DNA of 64,000 bases, taken from contig NC_134841.1 in NCBI RefSeq assembly GCF_965363235.1, positions 32,889,440 through 32,953,439 of the forward strand, read 5' to 3'. The translations under genes and the position numbers were made by a program. The DNA comes from Mytilus galloprovincialis (Eukaryota > Mollusca > Bivalvia > Mytilida > Mytilidae). Of the stretch, positions 25,075-37,407 are shown in pieces (the first letter of the stretch is position 1; every line of letters starts with the position of its first letter). The notes below the pieces were generated by a model. It was not told the DNA's origin. It searched no databases and saw nothing but the letters and a program-made list of their open reading frames with translations.

Positions 25075-25854
25075 CTATAATTAAAGAAGGAAATAAAAAA
25101 CACGAACTTTCATTAGGTCTTCCCTGTATGAATATTGTCTTTGATAATAAAATAAAAACTTTATTACCATATATAATTTATTGTTGCATGTCAATACTTG
25201 AGACAACTCTGTTATAATATTTCCTTATTTTTTTTAAAAGAGAATGCTAAATTTTTTTTAGGCAACAGTTAACAAATTAAACAAAAGACATGTATAAGAT
25301 TTACAATTAACCTTCAGTTTCATACAATAATTAGGTTAACAATTTAACAAAAACTGTTCTTTATATTTCCACAATCATTATAGAAATTGTTAGAAATCTC
25401 ATTTTTATAAAGTCAATTTTTATATGCTTTATATCATTTTTTTTGCAAGTGTTCTTGGTTGCCATTTAGTATTGATAATTGTACATAAAAAGTATTTTGT
25501 TCTCTTCACTTTTATCATCACGACCTTTCAAATATTAGGCCATTAACAGCGAACATGCATAAAATTGAGAATGGAAGATTGATTGATTGAATGGAAGAAG
25601 GTTAATCTCAAAATATGTGTAGTGTGTACGGATAGTGCTATCAAATGGTTTGCATTGTCATTTCTCTTTGTGTGGTTTGTATTCATATTTATTTTTCGCT
25701 GAAGAGCTCAGTAAGATATCATTTTGCTACTAAGTTTAAAAGAATAAAAGAATCAATAATACGGGATGAATTGATCATGATTATTTTCCAACATTTCACT
25801 TGTAACTCGTATTGTTTGACAAAACACAAATTAAGAAGTCTAGACTAATTTACG
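25075..25854. other. Gene-free AT-rich region
   Basis: I see no gene. The region is rich in T and A runs. A family B or related trace may lie near 25535-25620. Confidence 0.35.
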
Positions 25855-26608
25855 AAAGGAGTAAGTTCGGTAAGGGCCATATAGGGCCCCGATTATAAAA
25901 TTGAATGGTACAAGATAAAATATGTTTTTAAGTTGTCTATTAGACATGTGAGAATGTAAAATATAACTATTTGTGTCAAAGTTTTATTCTAAAGCACTGA
26001 TTTCTACATAAAAAAGGGTCAAAATAAGAGATTTGACGAAATTTGATAAAATTGGCCAAATTTAGGACCAGGATACATAAAGCACAGGCGTCAACAAACT
26101 AAATATTAAAGTTAAACATGCAAAATGTCATTAGTAGTTTACGGACATTGGGTTTCTATGTTTTCTGTCCAAAAATCATTGCAAAATTTACCAATTTTCA
26201 TTGATTTTTCGTGGAAAATAAAAATGAGTCCTGTTTGTGACGTCATCAGTAGAACGCAGGAACTTAAATTTTCAACAAAAATGCTCATTTCCTATTTGGT
26301 CAATGTTTTAGCTATTATTCATTGTAATATTAGTTAATGTATTAGCTATAATTCATTGTAATATTAGTCAATGTATTAGCTATAATTCATTGTAATATTA
26401 GTCAATGTTTTACCTATAATTCATTGTAATATTAGTCAATGTATTAGCTATAATTCATTGTAATATAAGTCAATGTATTAGCTATAATTCATTGTAATAG
26501 TAGTCAATGTATTAGCTATAATTCATTGTAATATTGGTCAATAAATCCTAATTTGAAATTTAAGGTAAAAAAGAGGGCTATTTTAGGGCCTTATCGAACC
26601 TTCTCCTT
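25855..26608. mobile_element. MITE with AAGGAG inverted ends
   Basis: The left end AAAGGAGTAAGTTCGGTAAG and the right end, read on the other strand as AAGGAGAAGGTTCGATAAG, form an imperfect terminal inverted repeat. The right flank continues TTAA then a run of A. The ends are related to those of the element at 4370-4957, but the interiors differ. It contains a 34-bp tandem array and no coding capacity. Confidence 0.55.
26303..26545. repeat. 34-bp tandem repeat, about 7 copies
   Basis: The unit GTCAATGTATTAGCTATAAT followed by TCATTGTAATATTA recurs about seven times with few changes. It sits inside the inverted-end element at 25855-26608. Confidence 0.85.
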
Positions 26609-27310
26609 AAAAAAAATTAATAAGTAGAGATTTTTCTAGTATGTCACATATAATGATAGAAGTACATAATGATTACTAACGTACTTTTGGTAAGGATGAC
26701 TGACTTCAGTACATTTGTTTGTTGGTATCCAATAATCTACATAAGAGGTTTAGCTTGCTGTAAAACCAGGGTCAATCCACCATTTTCTAAATAAGAAAAT
26801 GCCTGTACCAAGTCAGGAATATGACAGTTATTATTCATTCGTTTGAAGTGTTTGAGCTTTTGGTTTTGCCATTTGATTAGGGACTTTGCGATTTTACTTT
26901 CAACACAATATTTTACAGTTTGGGTACTACTGTCATAGATAGAAATTGATTTTCAATGTATTTGAGTGATATCTTATTTTTATTTAAACAGAATAGCGTG
27001 CTCGAGTTGAGCCTCAGTTGTTTTAACAACAGGTTAAAACTGTTTTCTGACAACAAAGACGAAATTATAGTTATCACAGCCAATTAAGCATATAATAGCT
27101 AAAACTTTTCTCGTTAAGTTTAAAATAAGTTCAACACTCTTTTCAATGTCCGAGTTATTGTGTCATTTGATATCTCTCACTGTCTATTAAATTTATCTTT
27201 AACAGATGTAAAAGGAGAACGTCATACACGAGGATTTATATTGGTTTTACAGCACTTTTTTTATGTTACAGAAAGAAAACGAGAAACATTCGAATGCTTC
27301 CATCTGTCTC
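26609..27310. other. Gene-free region with reversed repeat E fragment
   Basis: A partial family E copy in reverse lies at about 26745-26900, with GAGGTTTAGCTTGCTGTAAA and TACCAAGTCAGGAATATGAC. No gene is supported. Confidence 0.4.
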
Positions 27311-27314
27311 ATTT

Positions 27315-27318
<4 letters not shown>

Positions 27319-27362
<44 letters not shown>
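27319..27362. repeat. (CT)n microsatellite
   Basis: About 21 uninterrupted CT dinucleotides. The open frame crossing it (27160-27402) reads as alternating Ser and Leu and is not a gene. Confidence 0.95.
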
Positions 27363-27364
<2 letters not shown>

Positions 27365-27397
27365 TTTGTTTTATATCAGTGTCATTGATTAGGTTTT

Positions 27398-27450
27398 TTT
27401 AGACGAAACGCGCGTATGTCTTACAAAATTGTAAGCCTGGTATATTTGAA
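27398..27450 (+). repeat. Family F fragment
   Basis: TTAGACGAAACGCGCGTATG followed by AAATTGTAAGCCTGGTA is the core of repeat family F. It lies 35 bp after the CT microsatellite. Confidence 0.6.
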
Positions 27451-30365
27451 GATTATTTTTTTTCTTAACAGATTAGCGAGATTAAGCATGTGTAGACTGT
27501 TGCTGACTTAATTAACTTCACATTCCAAAGGTCAAATAAAAATCTGGTATACATTTATGTTATTGAAAACAAATTAAAATGTTCCCACATAATGTTTTTA
27601 AAAAATATGCAAATGAATGCATTTGTTTTCTTTTTATGCTAACTGTTGGTATAGGTTATTGTCAGCATTATAAATTTATTGATGGGCTCACAAGATTATC
27701 ACAATCATCTTTTTAATTATGCAAATGTGTTTGGAATCAAAGTCCTTTGTTCGATTCGTTCTGAATTATTTTGTAACAACAATGAGCAATTTTCAAACAC
27801 AATAGCTTTATGGGTGAAAAGATTTAAATTAAAGTATTAGAACATTGTGTGTATTGTACGACTGTATTAGACTGTGACCTGATCTATAGACTCATACAAA
27901 CCTTCAACACATTGGATAATATTAGTTACCTTGATATCATAGTTTGTATAACATTGTGCACGGTATAATCCCTTGTATTATAGTGAGATTTAAGTTTTTT
28001 TTTAAATCATCAATGATTCCTTTTGAATTGATACTTGTACGCATGAAGAAGCCTTTTTTCGTGTATATACGTGCTTAAAACAACATCGGGGAATACAGTT
28101 TGATCCCACAGTATTTTTTTACGGAAATATACATACAAACTATACCTTCTCATTTCGCTATTTGTAATGAAACATTTACTTTCATGCGCTACTTTAAGGA
28201 GATATATGGGGTTGAAATTTTAGATGTTCGCTCAAAATTGTGTTTATTTTATTTTTAATTTTTAGAAAAGATAAAGACCAGCGTTTTTTTTTTTTTTTAA
28301 TAAACCAATAAAGCATTTGATATGTATGAAGTATAAAGTATAATGGCATTATGCTTAAATCAAACTAAAGAACATATCATATCATATTACCGGCCATTGT
28401 TGCGCCAAATGCCAAGGAAGCACAAATCAAAATGGGAAAAAAATATAAAACATTATGATACCCTCTTTACATAAGAATGTTGTTAATTTCTGAAATCAAT
28501 TCGATTTTATAAAAATTTTGTGATTTCAGGGGGGAAACGAAATTTTTGTTGTTAAATCATTTTTAAAAAATGTTAGAATTGATGTTTAGTACTAAAATCA
28601 TTGAAAAAAACACATCATTAAGCAAAATGTCATCTTTGAACTCGAGAAAAATAAAATCACGTGCACCGAATTAGAGGTTACAAATAACTGTTATATGTTA
28701 CCTTATGTTTGAAAAGTCATAAATGGTAAAAAAATGACAATTTACATTAACGAATCATCAAAGGTCCTTGTACGTTATAAAGGTCTGTTCTGTTTTCATT
28801 ATTTTTTATACGTTCTAAAATAGAAACAAAATATTTGAAAATCAGGAATGTTTATGCAGACTTTCTTGCTCGACGTCATTGTGATGTCACCACGAAACTA
28901 AAATGCATTCAATTCTGAAATTTACTGGTATAAATAAACCTATAAAGCATTTGATATGAATGACAAATTAAGTATAATGGCATAATGCTTAATCTGCTGT
29001 ATACAAGAATGCAAAATCTATTGTGTTGCAATCATCATAGGAACGCATACAACAATATGTGCACATAAGCAGAAACAATTGTTTTAATAGCAATCGGAAA
29101 TATATACGATAAGGAATCTATCTTACCGATTGTAAGTAAGTTTTGTGATAGATAGTCAAAAGATTGTTGAATTAACAAGTTTCAAAATCCCGAAAAGAAT
29201 GTTTCGCAGTAGATAGCCAACGAGTCTTTAAATAAACAAGCATTTAAAAAAAAACGGCATAGAGTGTTTCGCAGTGTCGTGAATTCACGCAAGCCTTTTT
29301 GTTATTTTTCATGTGAATTTGTGCAAGAAAATAAAAAAAAAATACATTGTTTTCCACAGTACTAGTATGTATAATCATGTTTTTTTATACTTTTAATTGA
29401 GTTTCAGTTTCAATATTATAAGTTATATGAGACAAAATGATATCTTTCTTCATTCTAATTGATATGATACACAAAGCGACATAACAAAATAGGCACCGTT
29501 CTGATGTTCAAAAATAAGGAACTATGAATGGAAAATGTTGTAACATAAAATAGTTCAAGTACTAAATTATTCATTGACGAAAAATGTTATAGTCGAATCT
29601 CCATGGTTAGTCTGATAGTTTAATACGCGAAATCGATAATTCGGACGGGATATGTATACTCTCCCTCTCTCTAATGATTTAGTTCGTTTCTGTCGAGTAC
29701 AAGTAAATTGATTCTCTCGACTTCATCTCAATTACACATCGAGAGTAATATATACATTGATGTAAATTAACTATGTTTTGAGGGTTACACCCTACGTTGT
29801 AGTCCGGTATTTTTGTTAATCCTCTGTTTGGTTGTTTGTTTTACTGTTTTTAAGTTTATATATAAACCAATACTTTCTAACTTGTAAAATGTCATAATTA
29901 AACAAATAAGTATTAACAAATATTATTAAGTTCACAATAAAGAGTAGGTTTGCCTGTTGTATTAAAATGAAAAGGGCTCTGCCATTTCTATATTGGCATG
30001 AATATTTTATATTCTATGATTTTAAAGTGTCCCTATGATAAATACTTACCATCTTACTTACTATATAATAATTATAGACATCGGTCAGCATCGGTAAACG
30101 CATCAGTAAACAGAACTATCATTTATCATTTGTAGATTATATTATATCATAAATAATGACTGATAATAGGATGTTAAGACATAACCCTAATAACGCACAT
30201 CCGCATTGATTTCTGTTATATTCTGTTTTTTTCAACCATTCATAACTATTTTTTCTTAACTTCAATTGGTTATTTGTGCACACTGGTGCTGACAGTTTGG
30301 TTTAACAAAAAACTGGGTTTAAGGTCGTAAGCGTTCATTTGATACCAAACTTACCAAAATTCTTT

Positions 30366-30399
<34 letters not shown>

Positions 30400-30660
30400 T
30401 TACATCTATGATTAGGAACATTTTCGCAAGTATGGAAGTTGCTTTTCATATGTTTTTTGGATAGAAAACGTTCGATTTTGTGTTTTAAACTTGCCTTGTC
30501 CTCGTCTTGAATTCGGAATTTATATCATGCTTTTTTTTTTGTTTCAAAAATGTACTATTGTTTGCATGTTCTTTCTAGTCTGTCCAGAATAGTTCTATGC
30601 ATTAACACCACATACATCATGCATGGGATATATTGTAAAAAGTAAAAATATTCGAGGTAA
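27451..30660. other. Gene-free region with a spaced direct repeat
   Basis: No gene is supported. Two similar stretches of about 65 bp lie in the same orientation at about 28299-28362 and 28927-28996 (both with AAAGCATTTGATATG and AGTATAATGGCATTATGC-like sequence). A T run of about 27 lies at 30370-30396. Confidence 0.4.
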
Positions 30661-31230
30661 ATTCCAAACGGAATTAACCTATGGAAATGCCAAAAATCAA
30701 AATCTCAAACACATCAAACGAATGGATAACAACTGCCATGTTCCTTAAACTAATAACGTTATTTAGATTGAAGCAAGGCAATGCGTAGTACTTGACGTAA
30801 TACTTTTGATTATCAGCGCTTATCCAAAAATGTGGGATCATAAAACAACATATTCATCAACCAGGTTTCAAATACCCATGATTTCAGGCCATCCGTACAT
30901 AGTTTCTGCTCCCATTTGTGACGTGTTCCCAATGTTATATCTCAGTTATAACTTATTCGAGTCAATATTATCTGAGCTACACAAAAACGAAATCAATCAG
31001 GACTAACTGCTGTCAAAAGGATTTTTCAAGATGTATATCGACTGAAACTCACAGATTTGTATTGTGAAGCGAACGAGAACGACAAAATTACAACTGGTTT
31101 ACAGAGTATCAACCTTGGCTCGTGCCTCAAAATGTAAACTGGTTTTCGTAAATTAGATTTATTTCAATTTATGCACTGTTTTGAAAACTATACATCGGAT
31201 GGTTTCAAATTGTGGCAACGCTAGTGTTTG
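30661..31230. other. Gene-free region
   Basis: No supported gene. A 66-codon open stretch at 30806-31006 begins without ATG in good context and has no recognisable domain. Sequence at 30670-30750 (CACATCAAACGAATGGATAA) is shared with 14040-14070. Confidence 0.3.
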
Positions 31231-31234
31231 GCTC

Positions 31235-31465
31235 TTCAATAGTCAAAAATCGATTAAGCGAAAAACAAAAACCGAGGGGAAAACATCAACTTTAAGAGCA
31301 AAACTACGGTATAAAAGAAACACTGAAGTGCCAAAAAAACGCCAACATATATAGAAACTAACTATTAGCTAACAACTATCATAATCCGGAAATGGTACAG
31401 GACATTTTAAGAAAAAAAATGGTGGGTTGACCCTGGTTTATACCTAGCCAAATCTCTCGTTTATA
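31235..31465 (+). repeat. Dispersed repeat family E copy
   Basis: AAAATCGATTAAGCGAAAAA, AAACACTGAAGTGCCAAAAA, TTAGCTAACAACTATCATAA and GACCCTGGTTTATACCTAGC follow the family E order. Confidence 0.55.
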
Positions 31466-31764
31466 TTGTTATGTTAAAAATACCGCTACATTGGCAGCAT
31501 TTAGAGACAGGAATATGGATTATTAATGGAAAGTAATAAAAAACGATCAGATATTTTTACAATATACATAAAATTCTATGTAAGCACAAAGTCGTACTTC
31601 ACTTAGATCAGAAAATCAAAATTCCAATTTAGACAATTATCTAGGGAAATTAAAAACGATTTATACATGAAGGGTGATAAATGCACCACGTGACACATGC
31701 AATGCTGTCAAAATCGTGTAAAAAGTAAAAGTTTTGAAGATATCCGGCTATACTCAACTCGTCA

Positions 31765-32060
31765 AAATGGAGTGTTCAGATATAAGAAGATGTGGTATAA
31801 GTGCCGATGAGAAAACTCTCCATCCTTATAGTCGCAATTTTCTAAAAGTAAACCATTTTAGGTCAAAGTACTGTCTTCAACACGGAGCCTTGGCTCACAT
31901 CGAACAGCAATATCAAGTAGTCAGTGTTGACATGAATTATCATTGATTTGGTCATACCTATTAATTAGCTGTTTACAAAACTTGAAATACTAAGGCTTTT
32001 TCTACCTCAGGAATAGGTAACTGTATTTTTATTCGAGCGTCACTGATGGGTCTTTTAGCT
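31765..32060 (+). repeat. Chimera of repeat families B and F
   Basis: The first part (GAAGATGTGGTATAAGTGCC, GGTCAAAGTACTGTCTTCAA, ACGGAGCCTTGGCTCACATC) is family B. It passes without a gap near 31905-31920 into family F sequence (CAGTGTTGACATGAATTATC, CTACCTCAGGAATAGG, TCGAGCGTCACTGATGGGTC). Either one inserted into the other and lost its end, or the two are parts of a larger composite element. Confidence 0.5.
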
Positions 32061-32560
32061 AATACAAAATCAATGAAAAATAATAGTACACAAGACACAA
32101 CATAGAAAATTAAAGACTAAGCAAAACGAATAAATAACAAATAAAAAGCATTACAAATTGTACCAACAGGTCAAATAAACATGAAAGTACGAATCTAGTA
32201 TCTAGAACATTTGCTAATTCGCGAACGAAATTATTTGTGTAATTTGTGTTTGTAATAAAGTGTTAAACGTTTTTTTTTAATTAACGAAACAAATTGTGTC
32301 ATTTAGATACACATTTTCACGCACACACGAATAAATGAAATTAAGCATCTCTATTCGCAAGGTAATCTGAGTTCTAGTGTTGTACATGACTTTGCCAAAA
32401 GGCACTGCAGATATAACCAATCAATTCAAGTGATCGGTTCGTTTACTCTTAAAAATTCTAAATTTTGTTAACTGATTTCAAGGTGGTAATATGGTGTAAC
32501 AAGGTCATGTTAATGATAGATAACGTGTGTTATTGGACCACTGCGACGTTAAAAGAGGAA
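32061..32560. other. Gene-free region
   Basis: No gene. Around 32055-32130 a short partial match to reversed family C (CAAAATCAATG...AGACACAACATAGAAAATTA) is visible. Confidence 0.35.
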
Positions 32561-32739
32561 TCGCACACCCTCCAATATTCTAAAATCGTGCTTTCAGAAA
32601 AACAGACTATGTTCTAAAGTTTCTATTAGCCATATATTCGTACTAGCAGTATTATACAATTCCACGATATCGGAAGAGATAGCAAAAGAAACTAAGGAAA
32701 ATGACAATGATAAATAAATAAACAAAGGACTACTAGCAG

Positions 32740-33130
32740 TTACTGACATGCCAGCTCCAGACCTTATTTAAACTGATCGAAAGATCATGTCTTCATATCA
32801 AAATCAAGCACAATCTCTCCCGTTAGTGGTTTAGTATCATACCATCATAAAATATATGAGAAGAACATAACCCGTACCATGCCAACAATTGGTTTTAGAA
32901 TGAATGTGTTTATTTCCGAAAACCCTATGAGTGAATCAATATTATTACCAGAATATGGTATTCTTAATGACCCTGCAGCTGACATATATCCCTTCTGAAT
33001 AAGTGTGTTCAAAGGTTTGGTTAGCTTTTGAGGTGAATGCCGACATTGCTGTGATGTGTACAGAATACACTTTAAAAGATTGGACGTGAAATATTTGAAA
33101 GTAAAAGATGTCTGCATGTTGATTTATATT
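32740..33130 (-). repeat. Long dispersed repeat, tail segment
   Basis: Read on the minus strand this holds a 90-codon frame (33117 to 32845) followed by GGTATGATACTAAACCACTA and GGTCTGGAGCTGGCATGTCA. I recall the latter as part of a frequent mytilid repeat that also includes the fragments near 10490 and 10960. The frame contains GSLRIPYSGNNIDSLIGFSE but I cannot place it in a protein family. I treat it as repeat-derived rather than host coding sequence. Confidence 0.4.
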
Positions 33131-33690
33131 TACGAATGATGTCCTTGTACCGATGATAAAATTTAGTAAATGTTTTGACTAGTTAGTGATATTGAAAACC
33201 ATGGTGTAATAATTTTTCAGTAATAAAGAAATTTCTTTTGTTAAATACGGTGTTACTTACACGAGCGAATCCAACAAGTTGAGATATATTTTCACCATAA
33301 GATGGTTACAAGGGAACGACGCCATCTAAAAATGAATAATTAACAATAGGAAATAAAAAAACATCTCTTTAAGCATTGATATCGAACTTTCCATTAAAGA
33401 TATGGATATCAAGATCCAGTAAAGGACAGTCATTATTAGTATTAAATGTATTTAAAGTCAGTTCGGCAGGATAAAATTTCAAGTTGATATATTTCTTACA
33501 AAAGTACGTAAATGTGTGTGATGTCCTGTACAGTCTGTCGTTAATTGTTATTATGTGGTTTACATGTTGTTAACGACTATTATATAATTTATTTGTGCGT
33601 TTCTCTGTGATGAGTTCTCGTGTGTGTTTGTGCTGTGTTTCTGTTACGTAGTGTTGTCGTTTTAGATATATTTTTTAACATTGCAATATA
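33131..33690. other. Gene-free region
   Basis: I see no gene, RNA or clear repeat in this AT-rich stretch. Confidence 0.35.
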
Positions 33691-33694
33691 AGGA

Positions 33695-33960
33695 GGAGGT
33701 TTTACTAGCCATAAACCAGGTTTAACCAACTATTTTTTTCTTAAAAAGTCTAGTTCCAAGTCAGGAATATGGCAATTATTATCAACAAAATGTTTGTTTC
33801 TATGTATGTTAGCGTTGTAATTGTTGTTCTTCAATGTTTCTGGTGTTCCTTTGTTTTCCACTTATAGTTGATGTGTTTCTCTCGGTTTTTAGTTGGTAAC
33901 CGGATTTGGGTCCTCTCAATCGAGTATGACTTTCGAACAGCGGTATACTACTATTACCTT
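33695..33960 (-). repeat. Dispersed repeat family E, reversed copy
   Basis: ACTAGCCATAAACCAGGTTT, CAAGTCAGGAATATGGCAAT, TGATGTGTTTCTCTCGGTTT and GAACAGCGGTATACTACTAT run in reverse family E order. The open frames on both strands here (33809-34141) are repeat by-products. Confidence 0.55.
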
Positions 33961-35735
33961 TATTAATCCGTTTGTTGCACACAATCCCTTCATGCATGTG
34001 TTCGTCTGTCTTGTTGAGAAGATTGGCGTAATTAAATCTAAGACTATCATATACAAAAGAGTCATTATCTTGGGAAATAAAGCAAAGTCTTATTATAAAC
34101 AAATCCCTATGACGACAGACGGGAAATACATAGATTTATGATGCAAACCCAAACTGCTGACCTTGTGTCTTACAGTTACTATTTAAAATATAAGACGTTA
34201 TCCTGCTCAAAATCATGTGGTAACTTGTACGGCTGGAGAACGAAAGAGACTATTAAAACAAAATGGTAAACTTTTATCAATTTTACCTTTAATATTAACC
34301 TGAATATTTCAAGGCAAATAAGTTTTTTTAAGCACAAGAAAAATGGTTGGTTCACCAAATGGAATGCAAATTGGTAAATATGTAAAGAAACTAATCATAG
34401 ATACCAGTCTTACATTTTTGTACAACTTTGTACACCAGACACGCGTTTTGTCTTCTAAAGACTCATTAATGCCGCTTGAATCAAAACAGTTGATTGAAGG
34501 CCGTACCTTGATCTATATTTTTTTTGTGTTTTACATACTTTGACTTGGGTGGAGAGGTGTCTCATTGACACTCATACCACATCTTCTTAATTCTAGATCT
34601 AATTAAAAAAAAGATAATAGCTTCAAATGTTTTAATTACAATTAATTTTTGACAATATGAAAAAAACACTTTAGTTGAGATGTAAATACTTGAATGTTAA
34701 TTTGAACCATTGGAAATAATCAATAACCATTTTGCACCGGTTTCGCCTTCATTGGAGAATCAATTGAGGCAAAGCTTGGTATCAAGTCGATTATTCTAAA
34801 GGAGTACGTTGCTATAGAAACATCTTCACGATAATGACTGTATTGATTTTAAGGTAGTCAAACATAAAATAAGTTTCCATGATTACAAAATAGTATGACT
34901 AAATTAAAAAGATAATAACACAGCAATCCAACGAAACAAATAACCAAATGAGATATAGAGGGCAATACAATAGCTATTAACTGTTATACAGGAAGAGATA
35001 ATCTATATAACAGTATATAATTATATTAGTTATTTCTTAGTTTTGAAGGGTTTGTGTACATTTATCGCGGGCTTTAAACTGACTCCAAATTCCCAAACTT
35101 AAATACATAGAGCATTGCTAAAAAAATTATAAAACTAACCATTAAACATGTGTTATACAAAGTAACATCCAGTAAACACAACAGCCAGTACCAGTGCTAA
35201 TGGAATAGGTAGACAACAAATGATATTATATAGACTTAAATACTAGAGGTATATAGTAACATTCGAATTCCAGTTAATTACCATTGTATTAGTCTTATCA
35301 TACCTTCTCCTCTGTGAAAAATTAGTATATGTACTAGCTATCATGCACTGACAGGGGTGAAGCAATATACTCACAATATTGAAAACATTGATTAGATTAC
35401 GTTTGAGAGGACACAGTGTATGTGTATACACGGGGAACATATAAACAAAATCAAATTGTACAATGATCAGGTGTATACGGTCTAACTGCTAACCTTATTA
35501 TAAATATCTTGATTAATGCAATTCAATCTAAATATATAGGGATATAAGCAGATGTACATATAACTTAACGATTATAAATGACAAAAGATAAAAACAACAA
35601 AGGATATATGAATATTTAAGATGTCATTGATGACCAAACGCATTAGTGTCAATCAAAAGATAAGCTTTACTCCATTTTATGTAGTACTTTGAATCCTGGT
35701 CGATAGTCAGTTATATTACCAGCAAGTGCTTGTTC
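33961..35735. other. Gene-free region with repeat B traces
   Basis: No supported gene. A reversed family B fragment lies at about 34530-34595, with GAGGTGTCTCATTGACACTC and ATACCACATCTTCTT. Confidence 0.35.
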
Positions 35736-35869
35736 TCACTTATATACACTACTATGTTATTAGTTTATAGGTAACAACAAAGTTTTTTTCTTGATATTTT
35801 GTTATTCATATGGTTTCAAAAGCAGACTCAAAATGTTCCTTTGCAGGTATTAGTCAATATTTATCATAC

Positions 35870-36240
35870 GCTCGTCTTGTCTTTCGTTTTTGCTGATGTG
35901 CTTTGTCTGTATGCCTTTTGGTGTTACTTCGATGCATGTGGCGTGGCTCTGTGCATAAACATACCGTTATAGTGCTATTAAAAAAACTTTTGTGTTGCTT
36001 GTCTTTCATTTTTGCCTTTTTATGTTTCTTTGTAACATATATGTCGTGGCTCTGTACTTATACATCCCGTCATTGTGGTATTGTTCTATGGCTAATTTAT
36101 GTATTCTTGTCTTTGCTTTTTGCTAATATGCCTGGTCTATATGCCTTTTTGTGCTTCGTTGTTACATATTTGTTTGGGTTTTTTTTAGTGATTAAGATTA
36201 TAACACAATGTTGACTGCTATATAATTGACAATTTTACCT
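35870..36240 (+). repeat. Imperfect tandem repeat, unit about 110 bp
   Basis: Three diverged blocks each contain TTGTCTTTCGTTTTTGC-like, TATGCCTTTTGGTG-like and TGGCGTGGCTCTGTGC-like sequence. A 103-codon frame (35903-36214) follows the repeat and is Cys- and Leu-rich with no domain. Its right end (ACACAATGTTGACTGCTAT) matches the repeat end at 20660-20690. Confidence 0.5.
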
Positions 36241-36304
36241 ATTATTTCTGTTTGTTTTGTTCACGCATCGTTGTCAATATAATGGAACTTGATGCGACTG
36301 TCAT

Positions 36305-36440
36305 ATACAAGTGAGAGGTTTAGCTTGCTATAAAACCAGGTTCAACCCACCATATTCTACATAAGAAAATGCCTGTACCAAGTCAGGAATATGACAGTTG
36401 TTATCAATTCGTTTGATGTGTTTGAGCGTTTGAGCCGATA
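36305..36440 (-). repeat. Family E, reversed partial copy
   Basis: AGAGGTTTAGCTTGCTATAA, CAACCCACCATATTCTAC and ACCAAGTCAGGAATATGACA match the partial copy at 26745-26900. Confidence 0.5.
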
Positions 36441-36459
36441 TTTTCCCGTATGCAGTGAC

Positions 36460-36815
36460 TTTAACTACGACCTCTCGCTAGAACTATGGCCACCAAACAG
36501 TGCAAATATATGCGAAAGGGAAAGAAGGTAAACACACGTGTACTAGAAGTTTAATAGAAATAACTGATTCTTATGGAACATATAAAATACAACAAATCAT
36601 TCAAAAGCTGTTAAGCCTTAAGGATAAGTTTGATCTACAAATAGGAATGCATTAAAAAGATAAAACGAAACAATCTTCGCTCTATCAATTCACTTTCTTG
36701 TCGAGGGCTCAACACACACTGTGTTGATTCTTTGTCAATGTCACGATCTTGTAAACTTTGGCAACAAACTCGAAAGTTAATTAGCTTGGAATCAACAATC
36801 ACTGAATGAAATATT
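36460..36815 (+). repeat. Dispersed repeat family D, copy 2
   Basis: This is a diverged but collinear copy of 17375-17675. It shares GGTAAACACACGTGTAC-like, ACAAATAGGAATGCATTAAA, TGTCAATGTCACGATC, TTGTAAACTTTGG and CACTGAATGAAATATTT sequence. No coding capacity is visible. Confidence 0.55.
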
Positions 36816-37063
36816 TGTCGATTCGTTGTATCTAAGCCTTAAATTTCAATTAGTACACAACTAACTGGGTTTAATGGAAAGTCGCCATATTCAGCTTGAG
36901 AAAATATGATCTTTTGAAATGCCAAATTATAACTTTCCTATTCAAGATTAATCCTTGTCTCATAATCTCACAAACTTATAATCTAAGACTTTAAACACAC
37001 ACGATTACCAATGGGGTTGAACTTCTTCGGGAATCCAATCTTTGCACCAACCCAGTAGAGAGT

Positions 37064-37188
37064 TTATGTCGTCATGTTGAGATGGACACTAACCAATTTT
37101 TCTTCTGGAAAGTCAATACCAAACAGTCGACGCTTAAAATTATTGTAAGTGGTGAAATTAGTGATGTAAATCTCATTCTCCGAATAAG
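37064..37188 (-). CDS. Candidate terminal exon, unrecognised
   Basis: On the minus strand an acceptor-like ATTAATTACAG precedes 37188. Two phase bases and 40 codons follow, starting YSENEIYITNFTTYNNF and ending EEKLVSVHLNMTT, then a stop at 37064-37066. Its balanced composition stands out from the surrounding AT-rich sequence. I see no matching upstream exon between here and the plus-strand gene starting at 38247, so this may be an isolated relic. I do not recognise the protein. Confidence 0.22.
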
Positions 37189-37407
37189 CTGTAATTAATA
37201 GATATTAATAAATATACTAGTATATCAGATGACAAAAAAATATAAAACGGGATTAGTATCGACAGAATGTGCAACCGTTAGTGTTCATAACTTTATAGAA
37301 GTGCCTTGATCAATCAGGAAAAGGGAATGCATTCATGTCCTTACTCTCATTTGGTGAAAGAACTGCACTGCAAAGAAAAAGAAAAGATCCTGGTAGGAGA
37401 CAACCGC

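Noticed and set aside
27160-27402. 80-codon plus-strand frame
   Set aside because: Its second half is Ser-Leu repeats from the CT microsatellite and it has no domain.
32845-33117. 90-codon minus-strand frame with protein-like composition
   Set aside because: It lies in a dispersed repeat; I cannot assign it to a family and see no host-gene context.
35903-36214. 103-codon plus-strand frame, Cys- and Leu-rich
   Set aside because: It follows an imperfect 110-bp tandem repeat and shows no signal peptide plus domain organisation I can support.
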